NCBI GenBank assembly: GCA_965261695.1
Contig: OZ253474.1
Coordinates: 3,534,001-3,598,000 of the forward strand
Direction: 5' to 3'
From: Bin5 sp965261695
GTDB lineage: Bacteria > Chloroflexota > Anaerolineae > Caldilineales > Caldilineaceae
DNA length: 64,000 nucleotides
Position 1 is the first letter of the stretch, and each line of letters starts with the position of its first letter. The notes under the pieces were generated by a model. That model searched no databases. It saw nothing but the letters and a program-made list of their open reading frames with translations, and was not told where the DNA came from. Shown piece after piece: positions 34,961 through 42,731 of the stretch. The position numbers were made by a program, and so were the translations under genes.

Positions 34961-35875
34961 CTAATATTTCCAGCGAGTTCTGGTCATTCTGAGTTGGATA
35001 ATCGTGACAATTGAAATGATGGCGAACAGGACCAGCGCCATGGCCGCGGCGTAACCGACGTTGCCCAGCGTGAGCATCTGGTGCCGTATATACATCACCG
35101 CGACGAGCAGACTATCTCCCGGGCCGCCGTAGTAGCCGAACGCGTAGGCCAGGGTAAACATTTGGAACGCGCCAATCACAGTCACGACCAGCACAAATGT
35201 CACCGTGGGGCGCAGGAGAGGCCAGGTTATATGGATAAAGCGCTGCCAGATGTTGGCGCCGTCGATCTTGGCCGAGTCATAGAGGTGCATTGGGATGCCC
35301 TGCAGCCCGGCCAGGAACAACACCATCTGATAGCCCATTGATTCCCAGACAGCGATCATTACCAGGCTGGCCATCGCTGTCTTCGCCTGGACAAGCCACG
35401 GTTGTGAAGGAATCCCGACCGAGTTCAGGACAACATTGGCCAGGCCATAACTTGGATGCAACATATACTTCCAGATCAGCGCGACGACAATGCCCGCCGT
35501 CATCACGGGCGCGAAGTAGATGGCGCGGAAGAAGGAACGCCCGAGCCGGATCGAATTCAACGCAAGCGCCCCAATCAGTGAAACAACAAATACCGCGGGA
35601 ACATACATCACCGTGTATTGGACCGTGTTCGCCAGAGCAAGGGTGAAGTCGGTGTCTGAGACCAGTTTGATGTAATGCTCCAGGCCGATAAAGGGTCTTG
35701 CCGGGTTATTCAGCTTCCAGTCGCTCACGCTCATGACCACGGCCAGCGCGATCGGATAAAGGGCGAAAACAACGTAATAGATGAGAATCGGCAGCAGAAA
35801 TCCCCAGGCGACAACGTATCGGCGCTGGCGCAAGCTAAGCCGGGGCAGAAGCAACGATTGAAGACGTGCAGCCAT
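34961..35875 (-). CDS. ABC sugar transporter permease, MalF type
   Basis: A 304-residue permease with six helices, first GFLLPILIYYVVFALYPIAL. The EAA-like loop AKIDGANIWQRFIHITWPLLRP is present near residue 215. It starts at ATG 35875 with AAGGAG. The junction to the upstream binding-protein gene contains a strong intrinsic terminator, so this gene is expressed by read-through. It is followed by the MalG-type gene after 54 bases. Confidence 0.92.
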   Translation of the reverse strand: MAARLQSLLLPRLSLRQRRYVVAWGFLLPILIYYVVFALYPIALAVVMSVSDWKLNNPARPFIGLEHYIKLVSDTDFTLALANTVQYTVMYVPAVFVVSLIGALALNSIRLGRSFFRAIYFAPVMTAGIVVALIWKYMLHPSYGLANVVLNSVGIPSQPWLVQAKTAMASLVMIAVWESMGYQMVLFLAGLQGIPMHLYDSAKIDGANIWQRFIHITWPLLRPTVTFVLVVTVIGAFQMFTLAYAFGYYGGPGDSLLVAVMYIRHQMLTLGNVGYAAAMALVLFAIISIVTIIQLRMTRTRWKY

Positions 35876-35908
35876 TTCAACTCCTTTGTCGCACGTTTTT
35901 CACGCGTG

Positions 35909-35949
35909 AAAAAACTGAATCAGCGATGCCCGAGGACATCGCTGATTCA
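35909..35949 (-). terminator. intrinsic terminator between binding-protein and permease genes
   Basis: Arms TGAATCAGCGATG (35916-35928) and CATCGCTGATTCA (35937-35949) form a perfect 13-base-pair stem with an 8-base loop. On the minus strand one G and then six T (35914-35909) follow at once. This is a complete rho-independent terminator located inside an operon, so it probably limits permease expression relative to the binding protein. Confidence 0.8.
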
Positions 35950-35975
35950 ACCATGTTGCGCTCATGTAGTCCGGC

Positions 35976-37325
35976 TCAGCCGCCCAACAGCCCTTTGAGC
36001 ATGTCAGGCCCGCGATTCGCCATCGCCTCCTCGGCTGACAGCCCGTCATGCAGCATGTCCGTATAGACATTTTCGTGCTCGTGCATGAATGTGGGCTGAT
36101 CGATGCCATCCCAACGGAGGTAGCCGCAACACATGACATCCGACACTTCTTGCGCCATGTCGGCGGCTCTTGCACCGACAAAGCCGTCGACCCCCAACGC
36201 CTGGACCGCCTTGTTCCCTGAGGCGAAGCCCGTCGCCTGCTGGTATCTCGTGCACATCTCAGTGGACGAGCAGTACTTCCAGACCTGCCAGGCGGCGTCA
36301 AGGTTCTCCGCCGGCACGGCGCTCGTAACGGCCAATCCCCAGCCGGGGCTCATCGGGTGCTTCAGCTCTCCTTCGGGAATGCACACTTTCAGGCTGATCG
36401 TCTTGGTTTCGTGGCCAAACTGCTCCTCGACGCCGGTGCTGAAGGCGCTATTGGTCACACAAAAGGCGCCGCGGCCCTCAGTGTACTGGGACAGGCACAG
36501 GTCGGGGCTGATGCCCTTGGTGAAGTCCCAGTTGAAAATCCCGTGCTCCATCTCATAGTCGAGCACCAGGTCCCATGCATGCCATCCCTGTTCGTTGTCG
36601 TAGGTCAACTCCGTGTCTTCGGGACCCGGCCGCCGTCCGCCGATGCTCGAGAAGAGCATCCCAAACAAGTAGCTGGTATGGAAGAAGCCGAAGCCGTCCC
36701 GCACCAGGTTGTCGCCATCGTACTTGACGACCCTTTGCGCCGCATCCACGAACTCTTCGAAGTTGTTGGGCAGTTCGTTGACGCCGGCGTCCTTCAGGTT
36801 TGTCACATCGCAAACCAGGCCGAACCCGCCGCCGTCCCAGGGGATGTTGTAGTACCTGCCATCGAACTTCACGCCTTGAAGCCAAATCTCGTGAAAATCG
36901 TTTTCGATATCCGCTGGCGCGTATAGGTCTTCCGGCGCCGGCAGCAGCATCTTGTTTGCTACCTGCTCCGTCAGAAGCGGGTTAATGGTGAAGATGAGAT
37001 CAGGCCCTACGCCGGCCTCGGCCGAAATGCGCACCTTGTCCTGCCACTCGCTCCACGGTATGTGAGGCTGCGCAATCTCTACCAGCGGCGTGATGCCGGC
37101 GTCGGCCATGTACTCCGAGATCGTCTCGAAATGGTCGTCCCAGATGCCATTGCTGCCTCGCCACAAGCTCAATTGGACCGGCGCCTCCATCGGCATCTCC
37201 TCTCCGCTGTCCGCGGCGGGTGCAGCGGGTGCAGCGCAAGCCTGCAACAGCACTGTGCCGGCCGCCGCTCCCGTGAGTGTCGCCGTCCTCAGCAGAAATT
37301 CCCTGCGACTCAATCTGGTTGCCAT
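35976..37325 (-). CDS. ABC sugar transporter substrate-binding lipoprotein, family 1
   Basis: A 449-residue binding protein with a twin-arginine leader (LSRREFLLRT), a hydrophobic core and the lipobox LLQAC followed by AAPAAPAA. The mature domain has the SBP_bac_1 layout, with NIPWDGGGFGLVCDVTNLKDAG and the late SSTEMCTRYQQATGFASGNK element. The start ATG has a perfect AAGGAGG site. A consensus sigma70-like promoter lies about 210 bases upstream. It heads the long operon reaching to 25036, so its ligand is likely the precursor of what the GH116-like and PhyH enzymes process. Confidence 0.93.
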   Translation of the reverse strand: MATRLSRREFLLRTATLTGAAAGTVLLQACAAPAAPAADSGEEMPMEAPVQLSLWRGSNGIWDDHFETISEYMADAGITPLVEIAQPHIPWSEWQDKVRISAEAGVGPDLIFTINPLLTEQVANKMLLPAPEDLYAPADIENDFHEIWLQGVKFDGRYYNIPWDGGGFGLVCDVTNLKDAGVNELPNNFEEFVDAAQRVVKYDGDNLVRDGFGFFHTSYLFGMLFSSIGGRRPGPEDTELTYDNEQGWHAWDLVLDYEMEHGIFNWDFTKGISPDLCLSQYTEGRGAFCVTNSAFSTGVEEQFGHETKTISLKVCIPEGELKHPMSPGWGLAVTSAVPAENLDAAWQVWKYCSSTEMCTRYQQATGFASGNKAVQALGVDGFVGARAADMAQEVSDVMCCGYLRWDGIDQPTFMHEHENVYTDMLHDGLSAEEAMANRGPDMLKGLLGG

Positions 37326-37533
37326 CGTTTCCTCCTTGTGAATGAGAGAACTGTTCCGGAAGAGCTACGAACGCTGGTTAGACAAAGACAGGTTCATGTA
37401 TCCAAAGAACCGTCTGCGGTAACTGCATATAGAGTTTCGAGTACCCATGAATCGATCACTACAGGTACATTAAGGTGTGGGAAGGCAAATTTGGTGTAAA
37501 GGCGTGGGTAAGGAGCGCACCCTATCTTGAGCA

Positions 37534-37562
37534 ACTATATCATATCTTATGGAAAATGTCAA
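37534..37562 (-). promoter_or_regulatory. consensus sigma70-type promoter for the sugar-importer operon
   Basis: On the minus strand TTGACA (37562-37557) and TATAGT (37539-37534) are separated by 17 bases in AT-rich surroundings. The predicted start near 37527 leaves a leader of about 200 bases before ATG 37325. Confidence 0.8.
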
Positions 37563-37685
37563 AATACATTATTTCTTGGAACCAGGACAGCCTGTGGATT
37601 CAAGATTGGGGAGCCTCCAGGCCGTCCGACTGTTAGACACGGCAGAGTTGCCAGAGGTAGTCGCACTCTCGTCCCGCCCTGCAAA

Positions 37686-37706
37686 GCACCCAGGAAAACT
37701 GGGTGC
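37686..37706. other. perfect 8-base-pair hairpin
   Basis: GCACCCAG, a GAAAA loop and CTGGGTGC. No T-run follows on either strand, so it is not an evident terminator; it could be a protein- or RNA-level site. Confidence 0.4.
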
Positions 37707-37802
37707 ACTCCAAGGTGGGGGCGCATCTGAAAGGGAGCATCGTGTCACGCGCTCTCTATTCAAGCGGAACGATCTCCACTTACATTAAATAATATATCTA
37801 AA

Positions 37803-37985
37803 ATCAGACCCTCGCATTCCGTTGCCAGGCTGACGAGTTCTGTTCCCTCTTTCGCCGCGCATACATGACCCGCTCCTGTCGCGCCATCAGCCTCCCGAAT
37901 GTCAACCGTCCAGGAATTGATACTTTCTTACAAATAGTATTGCTAAACGCTCGTAACGCTCGCAAACGCTCTTGCGAGCCTAAAT
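37803..37985 (-). repeat. dispersed repeat tail, copy 2 (inverted)
   Basis: The reverse complement matches 9107-9235 block by block: AGTATCAATT, GGACGGTTG, ATTCGGGAGGCTGATGGCG, CAGAACTCGTCAGCCTGGCAA and GCGAGG. It is likewise preceded by GAGCGTT-type short repeats. Those bases also form a perfect hairpin: GCTCGCAA (37958-37965) pairs with TTGCGAGC (37972-37979). Confidence 0.75.
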
Positions 37986-38100
37986 CATATCTTCGTATCA
38001 AAGACCTCCCAATGCCCCTCCTGTTTCCCGTCCTTATCGCCGGATCGCCACCCTTCGGTCCTCACCCCCATTTTGGGTTGCACCCGAAAAATTAACGGAG

Positions 38101-38130
38101 TTGACAAGGAAGATACATTCAATGGATACT
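38101..38130 (+). promoter_or_regulatory. sigma70-type promoter for the plus-strand operon
   Basis: TTGACA (38101-38106) and GATACT (38125-38130) are 18 bases apart, about 125 bases upstream of ATG 38256. It is the only strong -35 in this part of the gap on the plus strand. Confidence 0.55.
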
Positions 38131-38255
38131 GGAATACGTCAGCATCAGGATTGCCTCCAACTTCGACGTTCGACATGCAGACGTTGGCCATGTTGGCGGC
38201 CCGCTGGGACCGGCAAGGCCGGTTGCCCCATGCAAGACTCGCATAGGAATTGATC

Positions 38256-38966
38256 ATGGCCGTACACCTCGAGTGGGTGGGGATGGCGTGCTTTCGACTC
38301 TGGCAGGATGAAGGCCCCGTCATCGCGATGGACCCCTATACGCCCTCAGCGATCGGCCTTGTCGATGACGGCAGGCGCATTGGGGCGGATACGGTGATTG
38401 TCAGTTCGCTCGCGGACGTGGCGCACGGCAATGTCAAGCTCATCGAGGGCGAACCGCGCGTGATCAATGCTCTGGACGCGGCCCGCGGTCTGAACGCAGC
38501 GCAGATCTTCGGCGCGCCCCTGGTGGCGGTCGAAGCGGCCGAGGCGCCCGATCATCCCGATGGAGCCGACGACAACGCCTTGTACGCCTTCAATGCCGGC
38601 GGACTGTGGTTCCTGCACATGGGTGATCTGGGGTATGGACTGAACGAAGATGATCTCGCGCCCTTCGCCGGCCGCTGTGATGTGCTGCTGGCTCTCACCG
38701 GCGAGGGGCTGACCCTGCGGCTGGATGAACTTGACCCGATGATCGACATCCTGAACCCGACTTGGATCGTGCCCATGCACTACAATCTGGCTCCGGTCAG
38801 CGGCCAGAAGCGAGTCATGACCAAGGTCGATGCCTTCATACAACGCCGACCCCGCGACCCCGTCATCTATACACGTCATCCCGTGGTGACGTTTCCTCTC
38901 CCTGCGTCCGAACTTGGACGTCCAGCCATCGTTGTTCTTGAACCGTCCGGCTATCAGCCTGTATGA
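38256..38966 (+). CDS. UlaG-like metallo-beta-lactamase-fold protein without HxHxDH, copy 1
   Basis: A 236-residue protein starting at ATG 38256 with AGGA seven bases upstream. The fold is recognisable by HLEWVGMACFRL, AMDPYTP, LHMGDLGYGL and the C-terminal PMHYN of UlaG/L-ascorbate-lactonase-like proteins. The defining THxHxDH metal motif after the second strand is replaced by SSLADVAHGN, leaving only the last His. The later His and Asp ligands remain. It may bind one metal, use a different mechanism or be a binding protein. It is about 60 percent similar by eye to the 41950 copy at the other end of this operon. Confidence 0.7.
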   Translation: MAVHLEWVGMACFRLWQDEGPVIAMDPYTPSAIGLVDDGRRIGADTVIVSSLADVAHGNVKLIEGEPRVINALDAARGLNAAQIFGAPLVAVEAAEAPDHPDGADDNALYAFNAGGLWFLHMGDLGYGLNEDDLAPFAGRCDVLLALTGEGLTLRLDELDPMIDILNPTWIVPMHYNLAPVSGQKRVMTKVDAFIQRRPRDPVIYTRHPVVTFPLPASELGRPAIVVLEPSGYQPV

Positions 38967-39029
38967 GGAGGGCGCTGGCTTGGCAAGTGAACGGGATGCT
39001 CAAGCCCAGGCCAGAACGAGGAGAACGCC

Positions 39030-39902
39030 ATGAAACTCAAAACAGTTGTCGAGTCCGGCGACCCTGAACTGCTGGCCACCGGCTTCCAGTTCACCGAAGG
39101 ACCGGTCTGGCATCCTGATGGCTACCTGCTCTTTTCCGACATTCCGGCCAACCGCATCCATAGATGGACGCCCGACGGGCAAGTCGATGTGTGGCGCGAA
39201 CCCAGCGGCAACTCCAATGGCCTCACCTTGGACCGGGAGAACCGCCTGGTCGCCTGCGAACATGGCAATCGCCGCGTGTCCTGTGCCGGGGCCGATGGCT
39301 CCGTGAACAGCCTGGCCGACCGATACGAGGGCAGGCGCCTGAGCAGCCCCAACGATCTGGTCGTCAAGTCGGACGGCACTGTCTATTTCACCGACCCGCC
39401 CTACGGCATCACACCTAGCGAATCCTCGTCGTACAGCGAAGAACAGGAGCAGCCCTGTAACGGCCTCTACCGCATCCTGGGGGACGGCTCTGTTGAACTG
39501 CTGGTGGACGATTTTGATCGCCCCAACGGTCTGGCCTTTTCGCCCGGTGAGTCGATTCTTTACGTCGACGATTCACCCCGCCGGCACGTGCGCGCGTTCG
39601 ATGTCCGCGCCGACGGCTCGCTGACGAACTCCCGCATCTTCGCTGACATGGACCATCCCCAACCCGGCTCCCCCGACGGCATGAAAATCAATGCCGAAGG
39701 AACTCTTTTCGTAGCCGGCGCCACGGGCATCTGGGTATTCGAGCCTGACGGCGCCTGTCTCGGCGTCTTGGTCACGCCCGAACGCCCGGCCAACTGCGCC
39801 TGGGGCGACGACGACCGCCAGAGCCTCTACATCACCGCGCGCACCTCGCTTTACCGCATCCGGACGAAGGCGCCGGGCCTCCCGACCGTTCAGGGAGCGT
39901 AA
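39030..39902 (+). CDS. SMP-30/gluconolactonase family protein
   Basis: A 290-residue six-bladed beta-propeller lactonase. FTEGPVWHPDGYLLFSDIP carries the Glu metal ligand, LSSPNDLVVKSDGTVYFTDPPYG the Asn, and GSPDGMKINAEGTLFVAG the late Asp; together they form the Ca/Zn site of the family. It hydrolyses sugar-acid lactones to the free acid in the cytosol (no signal peptide). The start ATG has GAGGAG. It precedes an HpcH/HpaI aldolase, which fits a lactone, acid, aldol-cleavage route, although no dehydratase is seen in the operon. Confidence 0.88.
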   Translation: MKLKTVVESGDPELLATGFQFTEGPVWHPDGYLLFSDIPANRIHRWTPDGQVDVWREPSGNSNGLTLDRENRLVACEHGNRRVSCAGADGSVNSLADRYEGRRLSSPNDLVVKSDGTVYFTDPPYGITPSESSSYSEEQEQPCNGLYRILGDGSVELLVDDFDRPNGLAFSPGESILYVDDSPRRHVRAFDVRADGSLTNSRIFADMDHPQPGSPDGMKINAEGTLFVAGATGIWVFEPDGACLGVLVTPERPANCAWGDDDRQSLYITARTSLYRIRTKAPGLPTVQGA

Positions 39903-39965
39903 GGCGGCCGTTGCAGTATACCCGTTAAATCGTGTCTCGAAGGTCAAGTGACGGAGGGAGCATCT

Positions 39966-40766
39966 ATGGAGGACAAAGTTCCAGTCCTGAAAAACCGCCT
40001 CGGTGAACTGTTGGACGAACATGAAGCGCTGTTCGGGGTGATCTGTCGCGACGCCACGCTCACCGACATCGAGCTGATGGCCCAGGCCGGCTTCAACATC
40101 GTCTGGTTCGACATGGAACATGGCCCCCAATCCATGGCCGACACCTTGCGGCTGGGCCGGACAGTTGTTCACCTTGGTATGGTGCCGCTCGTGCGCATGC
40201 CCGAGCTGTCGCGCACGCAGGTGCAGCGCCTTCTCGACGGCGGCATCCACGTGCTGGCGCTGCCCGACGTGCGCACCGCCGAGGAGGCTGCCCGCTTTGT
40301 CCAACTGGGCAAGTACCCACCGGTGGGGCGGCGCGGCGTCTCCAGCTCCAGCGCTGGCACGGCCTTCACGATGGGCGCCGATCCGCAGCAGAGACTGCGC
40401 GAAGCCAACGACGCCACGCATCTGATGCTGATGATCGAGAGCGACGAAGCCTACGACTCGCTGGACGAGATCCTGGCGGTCGAAGGCATCGACATGGTTA
40501 CGGTCGGGCCGATGGACTGGTCCGTCAGCCTCGGGCTCTTCGGGGACGAGGCCAGTACCCGCCAGACGCCCAAGATCGAGCGCGTGTTCACTGCGGCGGT
40601 TGCGGCCGGCAAGATCGCGTCGGCCGGCGCATTCAGCATCGAGCAGGCAGCCCACTTCCACGCGCTGGGCGTTCGTATTTTCTTCGTGGGCATTGACATT
40701 GTCATCAAACGCCAGTCCCTGACCAATACGCTTACTCAGTTTCAGAAGGCGCTGGGCGCCCCCTGA
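39966..40766 (+). CDS. HpcH/HpaI aldolase family protein
   Basis: A 266-residue class II pyruvate aldolase-like protein. ATG 39966 is chosen because GGAGG lies upstream; an in-frame GTG six codons earlier is embedded in that site. The motifs FDMEHGPQ, LVRMPELSRTQVQRLLDGG, YPPVGRRGVSSSSAG and the metal-site LMIESDEAYDSLDEIL are conserved. The family cleaves 2-keto-3-deoxy or 4-hydroxy-2-oxo acids to pyruvate plus an aldehyde, using a divalent metal. In the operon it would act after the lactonase. A decayed relative lies at 53985-54335. Confidence 0.88.
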   Translation: MEDKVPVLKNRLGELLDEHEALFGVICRDATLTDIELMAQAGFNIVWFDMEHGPQSMADTLRLGRTVVHLGMVPLVRMPELSRTQVQRLLDGGIHVLALPDVRTAEEAARFVQLGKYPPVGRRGVSSSSAGTAFTMGADPQQRLREANDATHLMLMIESDEAYDSLDEILAVEGIDMVTVGPMDWSVSLGLFGDEASTRQTPKIERVFTAAVAAGKIASAGAFSIEQAAHFHALGVRIFFVGIDIVIKRQSLTNTLTQFQKALGAP

Positions 40767-40931
40767 GCAGCGTTCTTGCCAGTTGGGAAAGGTGGACTTA
40801 GACACAGCCGGTTGACGAATTCGGCGACAAAACGTCCATAGAGGGAATGACTTTGGCAGCGTCTTTCCTCGAAAAAGATTGCCGGTCCTCTGCACATGCA
40901 GTGGACTACTTTCAATCGAAAGGGGGTGCAG

Positions 40932-41933
40932 ATGAAACTCGGCGTAATTTCACAAAATCTGGAACAGTTCGAGTTTGAGGAAGGTCTGCAATACGCGCGC
41001 GACATGGGATTCCAGGCGGTTGAGGTTGGCGCATGTGGCCTCTGGGGCCGGGGGTATTGCGACGTTGCCAAGCTCCTCGCCGACAAAGGCGAAATTGAGC
41101 GTTGGCTGGACACGTTCGCCCGCTATGACCTCGAAATCAGTGCGCTCGGCGGGCACGGCGCGCCGCTCATGCCCAATAAAGCTGTCGCCGAAACATACTC
41201 GCGCGAGTTCCGTCAGACTTGTGAATTCATGGAACTGGCCGGCATCCGCCGGATTACCTTGCTGGCGGGGCTGCCCGAAGGCGCGGAGGGGGATACGGCG
41301 CCCAACTGGGTGACCTTTGCCGAGTGGCCCTTTTTGCGTGATACGCTCGACTGGCAGTGGGAGAAGCGCCTGCTGCCGTACTGGCGCGAGCACGGCAAGA
41401 TCGCTGCCGACCACGGTGTTACCATCTGTTTTGAGATGCACGGCGGCGACATGATCCACAACCCGGTGACGATGAAGCGGCTCCACGACGAGATCGGCCC
41501 GGCTGCGGCCTGCAACTTTGACATTTCCCATCTGTGGTATCAGGGAATCGACCCAATTGAGGCGCTGCACTTCCTTGGCCCGCTCGTCCAGCACGTCCAC
41601 GCCAAGGACATACTGATCTCTCGGCACAATGCCCGGCTGCGCGGCATGATGGACAGCACATCCACCGAGCAGTTCGCCGAGCGCTCCTGGACATATACGC
41701 TGGCCGGTTGGGGCCATGACGAAAAGGAATGGCGCGAGTTCGTTTCAACGCTGCGCCTGCTCGGCTACGACCACGTAATCTCGCTTGAAATGGAAAGTGA
41801 GTATTTCGAAGTGGAAGAGGGCCTGGAGAAATCGGTATCGTTTCTCAAGCCGCTGGTGATCGAAAGGCCGTCCGGCGCAAAATGGTGGGAAATTGCCGGC
41901 ATGGACAGAGCCGGTGGTCTGACACAGGAGTGA
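40932..41933 (+). CDS. sugar phosphate isomerase/epimerase-like TIM barrel
   Basis: A 333-residue xylose-isomerase-like barrel starting at ATG 40932 behind AAAGGGGG. The metal ligands can be followed as Glu in ICFEMHGGDMIHNP, Asp in CNFDISHLWYQG, His in VQHVHAKDI and the late Glu in ISLEMESEYF. The SHLWYQGIDP motif is typical of the larger members of this superfamily found with oxidoreductases in sugar or cyclitol catabolism. Substrate unknown. It lies 165 bases after the aldolase gene and 16 bases before the second metallo-beta-lactamase-fold gene. Confidence 0.82.
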   Translation: MKLGVISQNLEQFEFEEGLQYARDMGFQAVEVGACGLWGRGYCDVAKLLADKGEIERWLDTFARYDLEISALGGHGAPLMPNKAVAETYSREFRQTCEFMELAGIRRITLLAGLPEGAEGDTAPNWVTFAEWPFLRDTLDWQWEKRLLPYWREHGKIAADHGVTICFEMHGGDMIHNPVTMKRLHDEIGPAAACNFDISHLWYQGIDPIEALHFLGPLVQHVHAKDILISRHNARLRGMMDSTSTEQFAERSWTYTLAGWGHDEKEWREFVSTLRLLGYDHVISLEMESEYFEVEEGLEKSVSFLKPLVIERPSGAKWWEIAGMDRAGGLTQE

Positions 41934-41949
41934 AGAGGAGACTGGTAAA

Positions 41950-42669
41950 ATGGCTGTACATCTTCAGTGGGTTGGGCTGGCGACTTTTCATTTGGAGCAG
42001 GATGATGGCCCCGCGATTGCGATGGACCCCTACGACCCCGCGGTCGTGGCCGCCGCCTGCGGGTTGGACGATCCCGCCGTATTCGAGTTCCGACTGCAAG
42101 CGGAAACCTGTCTTGTCAGTTCGGTGACCGACGAGGCGCACTCCTACGACCAGGCCGTCGAGGGCAAAACGCAACTGATCAACGCCCTGGACGTCGCGCA
42201 GGGGAAGCAGGTCGAGATCAACGGCGAGCCAATGTACGCCGTCCAGGCCGCTGAAGCGCCGCACCACCCCGATGGGCCTGACGACAATGCGCTATACGCG
42301 TTCAAAGCGGGCGGCCTCTGGTTTCTGCACATGGGCGATCTGGGCTACGGGATCGGCGCGGACGAGCTTGCGCCCTTCGCCGGGCGCTGCGACGTGCTGC
42401 TGACGCTGGTGGGCGAGCATCTGACCCTGGACCTGGACGAACTCGATCCCATGATCGAATTCCTGAACCCGACATGGATTGTGCCGATGCACTACAATTT
42501 GCCGCCGATCACGGCAGGGATGACCAAGATCGATGCGTTTCTCAAGCGCCGCTCCGGTGATCCGGTCATCTTTGCCCGGCACCACACGGTAACGTTCCCG
42601 CTGCCTTCGGGAGGGCTGGGTCGCCCGACCATCGTCGTGCTTGAGCCGTCCGGCTATGAGACTGTATGA
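41950..42669 (+). CDS. UlaG-like metallo-beta-lactamase-fold protein without HxHxDH, copy 2
   Basis: A 239-residue paralog of the 38256 product with a GAGGAG site. It keeps HLQWVGLATFHLEQDDGP, AMDPYDP, FLHMGDLGYGIGADEL and PMHYNLPP. The HxHxDH motif is again missing: SSVTDEAHSYDQ stands in its place, so the loss predates the duplication. It ends the plus-strand operon 63 bases from the convergent 42732 gene, with an inverted repeat between them. Confidence 0.7.
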   Translation: MAVHLQWVGLATFHLEQDDGPAIAMDPYDPAVVAAACGLDDPAVFEFRLQAETCLVSSVTDEAHSYDQAVEGKTQLINALDVAQGKQVEINGEPMYAVQAAEAPHHPDGPDDNALYAFKAGGLWFLHMGDLGYGIGADELAPFAGRCDVLLTLVGEHLTLDLDELDPMIEFLNPTWIVPMHYNLPPITAGMTKIDAFLKRRSGDPVIFARHHTVTFPLPSGGLGRPTIVVLEPSGYETV

Positions 42670-42672
42670 GAG

Positions 42673-42726
42673 TGAACGCAAAGACGCAGGCAGTGTGCGC
42701 GGCATCGGCGTCGCGATTCGCGTTCA
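42673..42726. terminator. inverted repeat between convergent operons
   Basis: TGAACGC + GACGC (42673-42687) can pair with GCGTC + GCGTTCA (42708-42726) with an internal bulge. It fills the 62-base space between two convergent genes, where a bidirectional terminator would be expected, but no T-run is present on either strand. Confidence 0.35.
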
Positions 42727-42731
42727 AACGG

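Larger units (their letters stand above)
37326..38255. other. divergent intergenic region
   Basis: 930 bases between the minus-strand sugar-importer operon and the plus-strand lactonase/aldolase operon, with no supported gene. It contains a promoter on each strand (37534-37562 minus, 38101-38130 plus), a small hairpin and the inverted copy of the dispersed repeat. The 200-base leader of the importer transcript shows no riboswitch pattern I can recognise. Confidence 0.7.

Noticed and set aside
37686..37706. Hairpin considered as a terminator
   Set aside because: Stem is perfect but neither strand has a T-run and no gene ends nearby.
37985..38323. 112-codon minus-strand frame
   Set aside because: Crosses the plus-strand promoter and the start of the metallo-beta-lactamase-fold gene; no motifs and no ribosome-binding site.
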